Source: Dermacentor variabilis
Taxonomy: Eukaryota > Arthropoda > Arachnida > Ixodida > Ixodidae
Assembly (NCBI RefSeq): GCF_050947875.1
Contig: NC_134569.1
Location: forward strand, 202,817,127-202,881,126
Length of the DNA stretch: 64,000 nt
Reading direction: 5' to 3'
The notes beneath the pieces were generated by a model that searched no databases, was not told where the DNA came from, and saw only the letters and a program-made list of their open reading frames with translations. Each line of letters starts with the position of its first letter. Position 1 is the first letter of the stretch. This document shows positions 12,127 to 22,990 of this stretch, one piece after another. The position numbers were made by a program, and so were the translations under genes.

Positions 12127-12303
12127 CAGTGGCGTAGCAACAGGGGGGGCCGGGGGGCCGTGGGCCCCGGGTGCAAGAAGCCAGTGAGGGGGGGCGTGTC
12201 ATATACGTCTGAAGACACCCCTCTTTCCGCCGGCTACACCCGGGGAGGGGGGTGAGAGAAGACCTATGGGCCCTGGGTGCCGGACGACCTAGCTACGCCA
12301 CTG
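12127..12303. mobile_element. 177-bp hAT-type MITE inside the reverse transcriptase
   Basis: The element begins cagtggcgtagc and ends gctacgccactg, a perfect 12-bp terminal inverted repeat, and is flanked by the exact 8-bp duplication ggtgaggt. The interior is G-rich with no coding capacity, so it must have been moved by a transposase supplied in trans. The hAT assignment rests on duplication length and the CAGTGGCGTAG-type terminus, which is common for animal hAT-derived MITEs. It splits ORF2 between the linker and the first reverse transcriptase motif. Confidence 0.9.
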
Positions 12304-13768
12304 GGTGAGGTTTGCAGGATCCTTTCCGGACTTGAGCACTGGCACCACCCATGCTGTCTTCCACGCTTCTGGGATCTCTCCTGTGCTCCAGACGTGATTA
12401 AATATGTCCAGAAGTGCTCGTTGTCGTTCATATGGCAGATTTGTCAGCATCTGATTGCTGATCGAATCGGGACCCACAGCACAGCGTCTTCTTAATTTGC
12501 TAAGCGCCAAATCCAACTCACGAAAGGTGGACGGCGTATCCATGGTATGTAATGCTTCAGACAACAGAGGGTTCGATACTCCTGCTGATCTGCCAGATGT
12601 GTATACGTCTGCAAAATCTTCTGCAAGGGTTTGCAAATCTTTTCCTTGCTTTAAAGCAAGTGCTTCGAATGGCCTGTGTAGGCGAATCTTTCCGGATAGG
12701 CTATTCATTACTCCCCATATCCTTGTCATCGGAGTAAACGCCGATAAACTCTCACAGAAAGCAGCCCATTGAACTCGTCTTAATCTTTTTGTGTGACGAC
12801 GGATGACAGCGTTTATCCTGTTGTATTCAGTTTCCGCAGATGGATTTCCCGTTTTTCTCATTAGTTTTCGCTCCGCTCTTCTACGCGCTGCGCAGAGGTT
12901 CTTTAGTTTCAAATCAGGAGTAGGGAAATGATCTGGCAGTTTCAACATTGAGGTAGCCACTCTTTTGCTCCGCAGCATATCTGCGAACAGCTCACCAGGG
13001 GATTCGTCCAACGCTTCTCTGTATGTGTCCCAGCGGGTCACAGCACAGAATTGTCGCCCAGCAGTGTGAAATCCGGTGATGTTGGTGAAGATGGGAAAGT
13101 GGTCACTGCCCATCCTGTCTGGGGCCGTTGTTGACGATACGACAAGGTCTATAGAGTGGATCACGAGGTCTATGGCACTCCATGAATCTGGTGGTCTGAA
13201 GAAAGTCGGTTTGCCATCGTTCGCGATACACAAGTCAGCAGCTTCCGCGGCTGTGACTAGTTCCTTGCCTCGGGAATCTGCAGTCTTATCTCCCCAAAGC
13301 GAATGATGTGCGTTAAAGTCCCCATAGATTATTATAGGAGAGGGGCAACGAATGCAAAGGTCCTTTATGAACGCCTCCATGGAGACCTTCCTGCGCGGAC
13401 TTATATACACCGACACCACACTGAGTTTTCGTTTTCCTAGGCACACTTGCACAGCGGCGACTTCCAAGAAGGTAGAACAAAGGTCTTGCACTGGTAAGGT
13501 GACGTGAGGTATTTCTCGCCTGATGTATATCATCGCACTTCCATTTGCAAATGATGGTATACTCGGATTTCCATGTCTGATGTACCCTGGGATCGTCCTT
13601 CCATTTGGGAGACCGGCCTCCGAGAGGGCTAGAATTGGTATAGGTATGTCTCGAAGGAAAAGGGTGAGTTCAGAAAGACGCTGTAGAATACCGGCGCAGT
13701 TCCATTGCATTATTAAGGGCACTTTTGGACGACGGAATGGACCAAGTGGGCGAGACATTGCCATTATG

Positions 13769-13935
13769 CTACTGAGTGTATGTGGAAGTAGAGCAGAGTA
13801 TTACTGACTCAAGAACCAGCACTGCTTCCAGCATATCCTTCGTTGAACTAGCAGGCATCTTCGCGACGTGGGAACGTAGTGCCGTGAACAAAGCGCGTAT
13901 CACATGCTGGCAGTTTTCCTGCTGACTGTTGCCAA
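13769..13935 (-). pseudogene. 3' end of LINE ORF1 (gag-like)
   Basis: About 55 codons on the minus strand ending at TAG 13769-13771 read ...SQQENCQHVIRALF and on to MPASSTKDMLEAVLVLES. The ORF2 ATG follows after four bases, a spacing typical of ORF1/ORF2 junctions in this LINE group. The CCHC knuckles expected upstream in ORF1 are absent because the inverted segment ends here. The exact join to the plus-strand part lies near 13921-13940 and cannot be fixed to the base without a full-length copy. Confidence 0.6.
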
Positions 13936-14845
13936 GTGTACCCGACCTACCGACGAAACGCACCATTTCAACTGCCGAAGCCAAGTTTATTGTGTTGGAC
14001 CACTTGAGCACTTTGTTTCAAAGCCATCTACAAGTGTACACAGACGGTTCGGTGTGTGCACAGACAGATAGCTGTGCAGCGGCATTCTGCATACCATCCC
14101 TTGATGTGTCGTGGTCTGGCCTACTGGATCGCGTAGTTTCCTCTACAACAGTAGAAAGCACCGCAATCACCGCGGCTTTGCGGAAACTACGTGCCTTTTC
14201 TGCACGATATGTCGTGGTCTGACGGATTCCAAGTCAGCATTACAAAGATTACATCGGGGCCTACCTCTAGAGAAATTTACAAGGCAGTCTCTGGCACTGA
14301 TTGACGACCTCACGAGCAAAGGATTTAACATAACGTTCCAGTGGATTCCATCACACGTAGGAATTGATGGAAACGAGGAAGCTGACGCCCTTGCACGCCT
14401 AGCGCTGACATGTGTCCCAAAAGTGAAAGCTCCAAAAGCTTTTCAAAACCCTAAGGATGCAATCCGCCTTCACTTTAGACAGATGCACAAGAATCCACAC
14501 GAATCCTGTGTGACTCATGGATTTACACGCGAACAAGCGACGCTTTTATACCGCATCAGGACCGACTCCGCATACACCCCAGCTTGGTTATTCAAGACTG
14601 GGCTTCGCGCTTCCCCACTCTGTGTTTTCTGTGGTGACATTGGTGACATCGAACATTTCATTTGGCTATGCCCACATTTTGACACAGAAAGAAAAGCGTT
14701 GGTCGACAACCTGCAAAAAAGCGGTCTCACGCACAGGACCTTTGAAGACGTTGTTTTCCCCGGAGGGCCCGCGGCATTCAGGAAGAGAGCGCAACGCCTG
14801 CTGATAGCCTTCCTGCGACACACGGGGCTCATCGACACCTGGTGA
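13930..14845 (+). pseudogene. LINE ORF2 3' part: RNase H and CCHC finger, frameshifted
   Basis: Plus-strand continuation of the LINE. RNase H signatures are LQVYTDGSV (first Asp), the ESTAITAAL segment (Glu), LTDSKSALQ (Asp) and WIPSHVGIDGNEEADALA (His and final Asp). The domain degrades the RNA strand of the hybrid. A Cys-x2-Cys-x7-His-x4-Cys finger (CVFCGDIGDIEHFIWLC) and the C-terminus ending LIDTW follow, then TGA. The frame changes near 14215-14221, where one base appears missing between ARYVVV and the TDSKSA motif; everything else is open. The part lies on the opposite strand to the endonuclease and reverse transcriptase because of the insertion-time inversion. Confidence 0.9.
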
Positions 14846-14946
14846 CACATCCCTCATCTCAACTTGAAGGAGGATCAGGCGGAACAATTGCCGGCTATGT
14901 ATGCCAGGCTAACCCCGCCTGCTTCAACATCACCACCACCACCACC
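14846..14946 (+). mobile_element. LINE 3' UTR and CAC-repeat tail
   Basis: About 100 bp after the ORF2 stop ending in six accacc-type units instead of poly-A. The tail abuts the right copy of the 12-bp duplication, which marks the 3' end of the insertion. Confidence 0.75.
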
Positions 14947-15775
14947 ATGGTATGAGAACGAATTCATGCCGGCGACTTTATGACGATGATGCAATGACAC
15001 CGATGGCGTGACAAGGGCATCAGTACAATGAAATGATGACAAGTGTATGATGACAATGGCGTGAGGACGACCGTATCATGAAACCGGTATGGCAACGATG
15101 GTGTAACAACGACGGCATGTCAAGAGTCGGATGACGAAGATGGAGTGACAATGATGGCACCACCGCGACGACATTACAGCGATGGTCCGACAATAGAGGC
15201 ATGATAGCGTCTGTCTGACGATGACGGTATGACGAGGGCAGCATAATCACAATTGAATGACGACAGTATGATTGCAATGCAATGAAGAAGAAATATTGAT
15301 GTCGATGGAACGAGGAAAGTGTTATGACGATGACTCCATGATCATAATGGGATGACGTTACCGAAGTCATGACAATGATAAAAAGAGAGCGAGACGACGA
15401 CGGCATAACGAGATTCAGATGACAAGGCTCGAACGACAACCACGCAATGACCACAACGGCATCACAGCCCCGACCACCTAACTAACGCCTCAAGCAATTA
15501 GAGAACTCGGACCACTGCGCCGGAACAGGAGTGACGACGGAATCATGAAAAGTCGGATCACGAAGCTGGAATGACGGCGATTCACCGACCACCACGGCAT
15601 CACTAGGACGTGTGACAACGAATGCATGATGACGATGGTGTGACGACGTCGGCATGGCGAGTGTCGGTTGCCAAAGCTACAACGGCGGCGGTGCAACGAC
15701 CATGAAGGCATCACGTCCACGAGCCCATACGAAGTGACTCAAGCTATCAGAAGCTTGGGCCACTGGGTCGGCATA
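14947..15775 (+). repeat. Degenerate satellite, right block, with the right LINE duplication
   Basis: The satellite resumes with atggtatgagaa (14947-14958) and continues as diverged atgacgatggcatgac-type units to about 15720. Higher-order landmarks appear twice: gtcggatgacgaagatgg near 15124 and gtcggatcacgaagctgg near 15553. A segment of about 45 bp ending in a gg(a/g)ccactg core occurs at 15478-15525, at 15726-15773 and again at 16478-16505. Confidence 0.7.
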
Positions 15776-15812
15776 GAAGGCTTGACGATGCCTGCAGTAA
15801 GAGAGAATGAAC

Positions 15813-16396
15813 TTGGAGGACGCTTAAGCTTCGCCTTTCAGAGCAACGCGGTAGCAATCAAAGATCCCCGACTGCTTCTCACGCTTCCCGGCGACTGCAG
15901 CCTATGTAATCTTAACGTTTCCCTGAAAACGCTGGCGGCGAACGCTATGCACGCAGGCGAACTATCTGGTTCTTCACTCCTCCCCCCCCCCCCCCCCCCC
16001 ACGGCGGGTTTCGCGGATGCGCGGAGCTGAGCGACATCTGGCTGGTGTTGCAAGAACCGAGCGGGGCGCGCCGCTGCTACAAAGACAAACCTCGAACGGC
16101 AACTAGGAAATGGATTTGTGTTTCAGTTTCCGCGCAACAGAATTATGTTTTCTCATATATTCAAATTGCACTCAGACTCTGCCATGTGTGTAGGTTGTGC
16201 GTAAGTCGCATCTTATGAATTTTCTGACATATTTTACTTTGAGAAATTGAATTAGTTCATTAGCACCTATGCACCACGTGGAGAACCTGTGTTGTTCAGG
16301 ATGCGCGGTTCGGTATGATTTTTCGCTAACAAACAACGCCGCCGACGCCGACACAGGATTTTCTGCGACACGAGGCTCTTAACGCTCGCGCGTTGA
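15813..16396 (+). repeat. Composite ~590-bp dispersed repeat, near-complete copy
   Basis: Head ttggaggacgcttaagc, then actgcttctcacgcttc, cgctggcggcgaacgct, an AT-rich middle, and tail ttttctgcgacacgagg followed by cttaacgct. The copy at 50469-51066 follows the same order over a similar length, which defines the unit. No terminal inverted repeat, coding frame or clear target duplication is seen, so the class is unknown. A run of 19 C sits at 15982-16000 within the unit. Confidence 0.75.
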
Positions 16397-16511
16397 TATA
16401 ACTCGAGCTGCAGTGACGTCTATGGAAGGACCACGACCCGTCACGATCAGGAACACATACCTAGTTGCCAAAGCCGGTAGATAACTTGGGCCACTGGGTT
16501 GGCGTGAGAGG

Positions 16512-16513
16512 AC

Positions 16514-16605
<92 letters not shown>

Positions 16606-16632
16606 GGATAGATAGATAGATAGATAGATAGA
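16512..16632. repeat. GATA microsatellite
   Basis: About 30 tandem GATA units with a single variant unit (gatg) near 16605. The long Tyr/Leu/Ser/Ile frames on the minus strand are produced by the repeat and are not genes. Confidence 0.97.
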
Positions 16633-16855
16633 TTCATTACCTGTGAAGGAGGCATCGAATGCTATTTGCATTAAAAAAAAACGAGTTTGATTGGAAGAGC
16701 CCACACAAGCAGACAGGGTGATAAAAAAAATAACTGCAAGCAATTACATTTGGGTCTAACTGCGGCTATGACTTTGCGTTCGACACCATGCACGCCGTAG
16801 CTTGCCAGAGGACGACTCACATTATACTAAAGATTAAAAAAATGAAAAATTATAT

Positions 16856-17176
16856 TCTGGAGTTTAACGTATAGAAAGCACTATCTGATCATGAGGAACG
16901 CCATAGGGGGGAGGCGGGGGTAGGGGGGCTCCAATTTAATTTCGACCACCTACTGTTCTTTAACGTGCACCCAATTCATGGTACAGGGGCCTTTTTTTTT
17001 TGCATTTCGCCCCGGCAGAAATCCCAACCGCCGCGGCCGGGATATTTTTTTGCAAGTGCAAGTGCGTTATTTTTCTTCACATCTGATTTCTCTTTACGTT
17101 ATTTAATCCGGATGCCTCGTGCGTTGCAGCGTAGCGGGATAGCCACTATACTGTAATAAACAACTATGGCGGGTAT
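16856..17176 (-). mobile_element. Ruka-type SINE, diverged and interrupted
   Basis: 16856-17043 matches the SINE body, including tgatcatgaggaacgcc, ttctttaacgtgcaccc and ccgcggccgggat. After about 65 bp of unrelated T-rich sequence the tRNA-like head appears to resume at 17110-17176 (gatagccacta ... tatggcgggta). Either an insertion or a local rearrangement separated the two parts near the B-box region. Confidence 0.65.
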
Positions 17177-17196
17177 GGTAAATATTATATATAACA

Positions 17197-17198
<2 letters not shown>

Positions 17199-17281
<83 letters not shown>
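17199..17281. repeat. TA microsatellite, 83 bp
   Basis: Uninterrupted TA dinucleotides, just after a SINE head and just before the 3' end of a LINE. The Ile/Tyr frame on the minus strand is a repeat artefact. Confidence 0.97.
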
Positions 17282-17282
<1 letters not shown>

Positions 17283-17319
17283 CAAGAACGGTAACGTTAG
17301 CCTGCTTCTTACAAGAAAA

Positions 17320-19860
17320 TATTTTTTATTTATTTATTTTACACATAATGCTGACCCGAGGGTGGTTACAGGGTGGGAAAAATAAGCACAAATACATAAT
17401 ACGATACATGAATAAGAGGCAGTGTTCTAGCCGAACATAAGATAGTGGCAGTCATAAGCAGATCTAAATGTGCAAATAGGAATATATCCCATAATATGCT
17501 ACAGAGTAAATGACATGTGATACCAATAAGCGGGCCAAAAAAGAAGGTAAAAATTGCCAAGCACTCACATACATAGATGAATTGAAAAACTTTATTGAGC
17601 GTCCTGAGATAAGTAGTACTCACAACATAATCGAAAACAAGAGCAACAGTGCTGCAACTTATTGTAAATTAGCAATACGAAGTATCTCTAAAGCTTCAAT
17701 TGCCGTAACGAAAATGAGATGAAAGCGACTCTTCAAATTGTTTTAATGAGGCTGACTGAAGAACTGTGGGGAGTAGGGAGTTCTATTCTTCTATTGTTTT
17801 GGAGAATGTCGAATATCTAAAGCCTTTTTTCGCGCTGTGATCGATTCTAATTGTTGGTATGGGAATTTCTTTACGTGCTCAAAGAACGCAGTTTTAAGTG
17901 AAGGTCAGCATTCAAAATAAATTAATTAAGGTGGAATTGATAGAAGAATTTTAGTGTCGTGATTCTTCTACGTTCACCAAGCTTAGGAAGTTGAAGGTCA
18001 TTTAGCGCATTAATGACACAGTCTGTGTGTCTGTATCTCAATAGTATGAACCGAGCCGCTCTTCTGTAGAGCAGGGTGTGAAACCGGGCTATTTGGTATT
18101 CCATTGCTGAAGTGGCGAGCGCAAAAGTAGACACGGGGCACAAAAGGGCTACAAGGACCAGCGCAAACTTCCAACTGGTGTTTATTACAGAAAAAGTGTG
18201 AATATATACTCTCGCGCAGTTGATCGCGATCAGTTGCACACGTGCAAGACAGCATGGTTATCGCAAGCAGACAAGAGTGAACCATGGCGGGAAGAGGGCT
18301 TAAGGTGGTCAGGTGGTCTCTCACAGACAATCCCCAGGAATGCAAACTCTTTTTTGGACTTTCTCACTCTTGTCTATAAGACATCTTTTGGTACGGATCC
18401 CACATTGCGCTCGCATACTCTAACGAGACACGCACAAGGGTTACATACGCGGTTAATTTCGCCTTTAGAGTAGCGAGCCCTAACTTTCTTCTCAGAAGTC
18501 GCAATTTTCTCTCAACTGTTGAGGAAATGTCCTTAATGTGTCTTTTCCAATTTAAATCTGAAGATATTGTTAGGCCAAGGTATTTAAAATATTTAAGTTG
18601 TGTTAAATGGTGTCCATCAATATCATAGTCAAATGCTACCACGTTTTTTAGTTCTCTTAGGCAGCTTCATGTATGATGCCTAGCTGAAGATACTTTTCAT
18701 TTTGTGTTTCGCGCACCAGGCCACGAGAACGTGCAGCGCCGAATTTAGTGCGATTAGGTCCTGGCAGTCGTTTATATATCAGTAAATTAAACAATCATCT
18801 GCAAATACAGGTACGCTAATATTAGGAGGAATTGTGTCTGACTAATCATTTATGTGGCACAATAACAGAACTGGACCCAACATGCAGCCTGAGGGACACG
18901 GGAAGTTTTCCCCGGAACAGTTGACTTTGAATTGTTCATTCCACCAGATGTGTCCTGTTAGACAGGCACCTTTTTATCCATACGTCAATTTCGAGGTTAA
19001 CTCCTAAATCTAATAATTTAACGATGAGTCTTCCGTGAGGAAGACGATCAAATGCCTTAGACATGTCACGTCAAATTGCGTCGATTTCTTCTGTTTCGTT
19101 AAGGGATGTTGCAAAGTCATGGACTGTTTCTCCAAGTTGAGTAGCCGTCGACAGCTCCCGTCTATAGCCAAGCTGTTTGGGAAAGAGAAGCTTAAAATCT
19201 TGAAGTTATTGAAATTAACTTTTTGATGTAATATATTCAATGATCTTACGCGCAACAACTACAAGTAATGGAAATTGGTCTGTAGTTCTCAATTTTGTGT
19301 TTATTTCCAGATTTACAAACAGGTACGACTGGAGAAAGTAGCCAGTCATATTGCTAGTCTGTTGCTGAAGTGATTGATGAAAATTACTAATAAGAAATGC
19401 GCGACCCATGCTTCTTAGCGCCGTGAAAATGCGTTTGGAATGTACTCTGGGCCAGCAGGTTTTTTCGTGTCGATGTCAAGAAGCAAAGAAAATATTGCCT
19501 GCTCAGATGAAAAAAAACATCCGGCATATCTGATCTTCATTCGTAACCTATTAAAGAGGGATTAAGAAGTGAACACTCTGAAGGAGCAAACACAAAATGA
19601 AAATACTCATTGCATTCGTAAGCGATTGCAAAGGCATCACTAATAATATGTCCATCAACGTCCACGTAGTTAATATTGTCTCGTGATCGGACAAGGGGAC
19701 GCCAAAATCGCTGCGGAGAAATTTCCACGAATTGCTTCACTTTTTTTCAAAAAAATGCTCTTCTTTAGCAGACACTAGCTTTTGTTTAAGACCCGAGGAA
19801 AGGTGAGAAATTTCAGTCTCATTATTTTGTATTTTTCCTTCGTTTTAGCGTGTACTTTAA
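17320..19860 (-). mobile_element. CR1/Jockey-like LINE, decayed
   Basis: Minus-strand LINE remnant in domain order from right to left. The pre-domain reads ...ISPQRFWRPLVRSRDN near 19700. Reverse transcriptase pieces follow: DMSKAFDRLPHGRL near 19050, CPSGCMLGPVLLLCHIND near 18870 and FADDCLIY at 18790-18806. The connection LKYFKYLGLTISSDLNWKRH and EYASAMWDPYQK come near 18400-18600, then RRAARFILLRYRHTDC near 18030. A 3' UTR ends in AATAAA-like tail units at 17320-17345. Frames shift repeatedly and stops are frequent, so it is an old copy. An insert of about 270 bp separates the last two coding pieces. CR1 versus Jockey cannot be decided from the fragments. Confidence 0.8.
18068..18336. mobile_element. 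Unidentified insert inside the CR1/Jockey-like LINE
   Basis: The LINE connection domain reads up to SEKVQKR on the right side and resumes with YRRAARFILLRY on the left, with foreign sequence between. The insert includes accagcgcaaacttccaact and tgtttattacagaaaaag. I suspect a terminal piece of another retroelement (possibly Penelope-like). No clean duplication or inverted repeat was found, and the limits are approximate. Confidence 0.45.
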
Positions 19861-20560
19861 TTTATAGATTTATCGATTTATCCAATTAAACGCAATTTGC
19901 GCGTTGTGAGGCGCTTCCGCAGCTACACAAAGTGGTGACATTTTGACCAATATTCCTGTCTATACGATGCTGAATGCTTTTGTGAATCGGTACGGATAGA
20001 AAAATGGCGTAACCTTTTCTTTTTTGAAAATGGGATGAAACCCGGTTGCACTGAGTGTCACCATGAATATTGCCGCAAACGCATGGCGGGATCAGCCAAC
20101 GACATACGCGTTACTAGCTGAAAGATCGCTTCAGTTCACGCCAGCGCCAAGGCAGTCAGCACCCGTCTCGTATCCCCATTCGCGTGCAATGAATTAAATA
20201 CTGCTCTGTACCTCAGAGCTGAACGCTGTTAGCAATACAGGAGACGTACGCGGTTCGCTTATGCATCGACAACTTGAATTCCCCTTTGCGGTCATTTATT
20301 AAGCGCAATTTGCGTGTTGTGAAGAGTTTCCACAGCTAGAGGAAGTGGTCAAAGCGCTGTCAATTTGTCTGTGGAATCGAAATCATTATCGTAATCGAGG
20401 AATTTAGAAGAGTTGTAGAAAAGTGTTCCTCGTAACATTATCGCGGCCGTCCACTGGCTCAACTTCTGATGTCCGAGCTCTTCAAACCATGGTGCCATTG
20501 GTTTGTAATGGTTGCACGGCCATTATACCAAAGAAGAAAGCACACAAAAATATTTACGCC
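19861..20560. repeat. Two diverged direct repeats about 400 bp apart
   Basis: The core cgcaatttgcg(c/t)gttgtga followed by ttcc(g/a)cagcta occurs near 19890-19930 and again near 20307-20345. A similar gtggt(g/c)a context follows both. No gene was recognised in this interval. Confidence 0.5.
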
Positions 20561-20567
20561 GTAAGTA

Positions 20568-20760
20568 TACAGGGTGTCCAAGCTAACTTGGACCAAGATT
20601 TTAAAAATACCCAAGAACTCTAGAGAAATCGTACCGACTGCATAGTAGCCGTACCCGTATGTACTTACGGCCAGTACTTTTCTCATCACGAAGTATTACT
20701 TAATTAATTACATTTAATTAGTCAACTTTTTAATGATTACTGGACGCGCTTTGCTGCCCT
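20568..20760. other. Possible end of a dispersed element beginning TACAGGGTGT
   Basis: The motif tatacagggtgtccaagctaa followed by an AT-rich stretch with ttaattaatt resembles the ends of a repeat type common in arthropod genomes. The expected opposite end (acaccctgta) is not found within the window, so only one side can be described. Confidence 0.25.
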
Positions 20761-22501
20761 ACATTGAGAGCATGAAAAAAAAAAGAATAGTGCACTATGC
20801 GTGCATGACTACACGCAAATGTTCAGTTTGTGAAATGTACCATACTTCGCATCGATCCCGCCAGGCGTGCAGAACCCCGGTTTTTATCTCCCAACATTTT
20901 CCATCTGGTTCATTATTTCGACAGACGTGTCTGCATACTTTCGGTTATGATCTCTTCAGCTGCGGTAACGCAACCGACAAAACATCATTTCTTTCCATTT
21001 TCGCGCTTGAAAATATAACCACCCGGTAAAGCAAACTCGAAGCCATGGTCTTCTGGCATGATAAAGCATTCGTATGTAGAAAAGTGCAGCCGTGCTGGCG
21101 CTGGAAGGGGCACGCGTCGCGCGCCGCAAAATGCACACGGCGCCTGATTTCAAGCGGCCCCTTTTCTTTTTTACACGGCAGACACGCTGCGTTGCAACAT
21201 TATACTTTGCTTTGATCTCAGTCCGCTTATCAGCTTTCCACTGTTCCAGGTCTTCTTGTTGAAAGAAAAATAGTAAAAACAAGAAAGCACTTTGGACGTA
21301 GGATTGGCTCTTTTCCGTTCGAATTTTGACTCTCGACGTTTATGGCAGCGCGTCGAAAGCGAGAAATCTCACGGCCGGTTGGCTCACTCAAGCGCGAAGG
21401 AAACGCATAAGAAAACAGAAATACCGAATACGCGTGCATCGTGCACGATTTCTCGCTCGCCTTTCACCTGAACTGCCCCGAGCGCTGATCGTTTGGAAAA
21501 GGCCGAAGGCGCGTTTCTAGTTCCTTGCCTGCGCTGCTGTCTTCTGCAAACATTGTAAATTCATAAGTGAAGGAAAGAAATGTTGAGCAAAAACATGAAA
21601 AAAAGAAAAAAACAGTGCGCGCCGTGTGTACGATGATCTTTCGTGCCCAGCGTGTTTGCGAAGTCTCCAGCGCGTCCACTTACCGACGTTCTCGCAGGAT
21701 GTGATGCCGGTTTTACGAAGAATGCCTGTGCCTAGCAGGCGTCTGTTACACGTCCTGTATGCTGCGGCGTTTTGTGTTTGATGCACATTGACTAGGTTAT
21801 GCATTGTTTACGAAGGAGCAAGATTTTTCACGTCACCGAGTGTGTCGTTTCTACAGGCGTAATCTCATTTCTCAGGAGAGATTTGGTTTTTGCCCCCTGA
21901 AGTAACGTACATTCGTTCTTTTCTGATTGTGCTCGTTTCTTTGTCTGTATGCCTTCGCATTATGCGAATGCACTGTTCTTTTGATAACAATGGACACTCT
22001 TTCAGTTCGGCTTAAACTTGCGGACCCGTAAGTAAGCACCCTCCCAACATTAGCATGGTTCTAAAGCTCTGTGTCACCAAGAGGACACTGTAGGACTGCT
22101 GTAAAGCAAGTTTCGGTTAACAAGCCTTCATTCTTCTTTTCATTCTTGCAGCAAGTTTCATTCTTGCTGCGAGTCATGCCTGAATACAAGAAAAAGAATT
22201 TCTTATGAAAAATAAATAAACAAAAACAAAAACCCGCGTTTAGAATAATTGCTTTTTTCTTTGGCGTGAGAACTCCATCACAGAGAATTCTCTTAAATTT
22301 TTTATGCTTGAACTGCCAGGTTGTGTTTGCTGTTCAACAATTTTTTAGCATCAAGATTGAGGAAACGTTCGTACGTTTTCTTCACGTCGGTTCGCCAAAG
22401 AAGCGCAGACCAGTATAGTGAAATTCAATAAAGAACGTACTAATTTGTTAGGCGGCAACTGACACGCGTTAAGGGGGCCTTTACGTGTGGCGTAACATTA
22501 A
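20761..22501. other. Unassigned stretch
   Basis: About 1.7 kb with no gene recognised. The overlapping frames at 20945-21520 on both strands show no family motif. Confidence 0.4.
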
Positions 22502-22990
22502 ACAGCCTTTACGAGTGGCATAGCAGCGAGACAATACGAGAACCTGAAATTTGATAACACACGCGGTTTCACAAGTGTGTCTGGCCGAACAAACGCATTT
22601 AACAAATCTGCATTACCTCGGGATATAGCTGCTTGGAACGAACTTCCAAGCCAAATTTTTGAAATTAATAACCTGGAATCTTTGAGAGACAAAAAAATAC
22701 AATATTTCGCAGCGTAGTCATGTGCACATATTGTTTCATTTGTCTCATGTGACTTAGCTGTCGTCATGCTTGTTTTTTGCCTGCTATATATATTTATGTG
22801 TGCACATACATTTGCAGTTCTTTGCCAAGGATTTTGCTGAGCTATGCACGTTTCTGATCGCCCGGAAAGTTGCTATTCCTGGTTTGCTCGATGTTAAACG
22901 GCGTATTTTTATTTAGGCCATTTTCTGGCTCAGGCAACCTCTGCATATTATGAAAATCAAACCCAATAGCTCTTAATAAAGATTAGCTGT
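22502..22990 (+). pseudogene. LINE ORF2 C-terminal fragment with 3' UTR
   Basis: A 71-codon frame without a start Met runs from 22502 to a TAG at 22715. It contains TNAFNKSALPRDIAAWNELP followed by ...NLESLRDKKIQYFAA. The LPRDIAAWNELP segment matches the conserved C-terminal motif (PR-I--WN-LP) of CR1/Jockey-type ORF2 proteins. A T-rich 3' UTR with AATAAAG near 22975 follows. The upstream reverse transcriptase is missing, so this is a typical 5'-truncated LINE copy. Confidence 0.7.

Larger units (their letters stand above)
12119..13764 (-). pseudogene. LINE ORF2, endonuclease half (interrupted)
   Basis: The first 487 codons of ORF2 run from an ATG at 13764, four bases after the ORF1 stop. 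The region from about residue 18 to 230 is an APE-like endonuclease. QWNCAGI opens the domain, followed by the ALSEA acidic motif, GDFNAHHSLWG, SAIDLVIHS and GSDHFPI, which correspond to the metal-binding and catalytic positions of the family. This nuclease nicks the target DNA to prime reverse transcription. The following 250 residues are a basic linker leading into the reverse transcriptase. The frame has no internal stop until the MITE at 12303. Codons up to the MITE and after it are in phase once the MITE and one duplication are set aside, so the gene was open when the MITE arrived. Confidence 0.9.
10905..14946. mobile_element. I/R1-like LINE inserted with a 5' inversion (twin priming)
   Basis: One LINE insertion in two opposed parts. 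Part one, 10905 to about 13930, reads on the minus strand: ORF1 end, endonuclease, reverse transcriptase, then the linker up to LGPPWS. Part two, about 13930-14946, reads on the plus strand: RNase H, CCHC finger, stop, short 3' UTR and a caccaccacc tail. The linker that stops at 10905 is continued, in element order, by the sequence starting near 13930. The inverted part therefore abuts the left target duplication by its internal end, exactly as twin-primed reverse transcription predicts. Domain content (APE-type endonuclease, reverse transcriptase, RNase H) fits the I/R1/LOA group; the exact clade is not settled. Confidence 0.85.

Noticed and set aside
16447..16743. Long Tyr-Leu-Ser-Ile repeat frames
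   Set aside because: Produced by the GATA microsatellite in all phases; no real protein.
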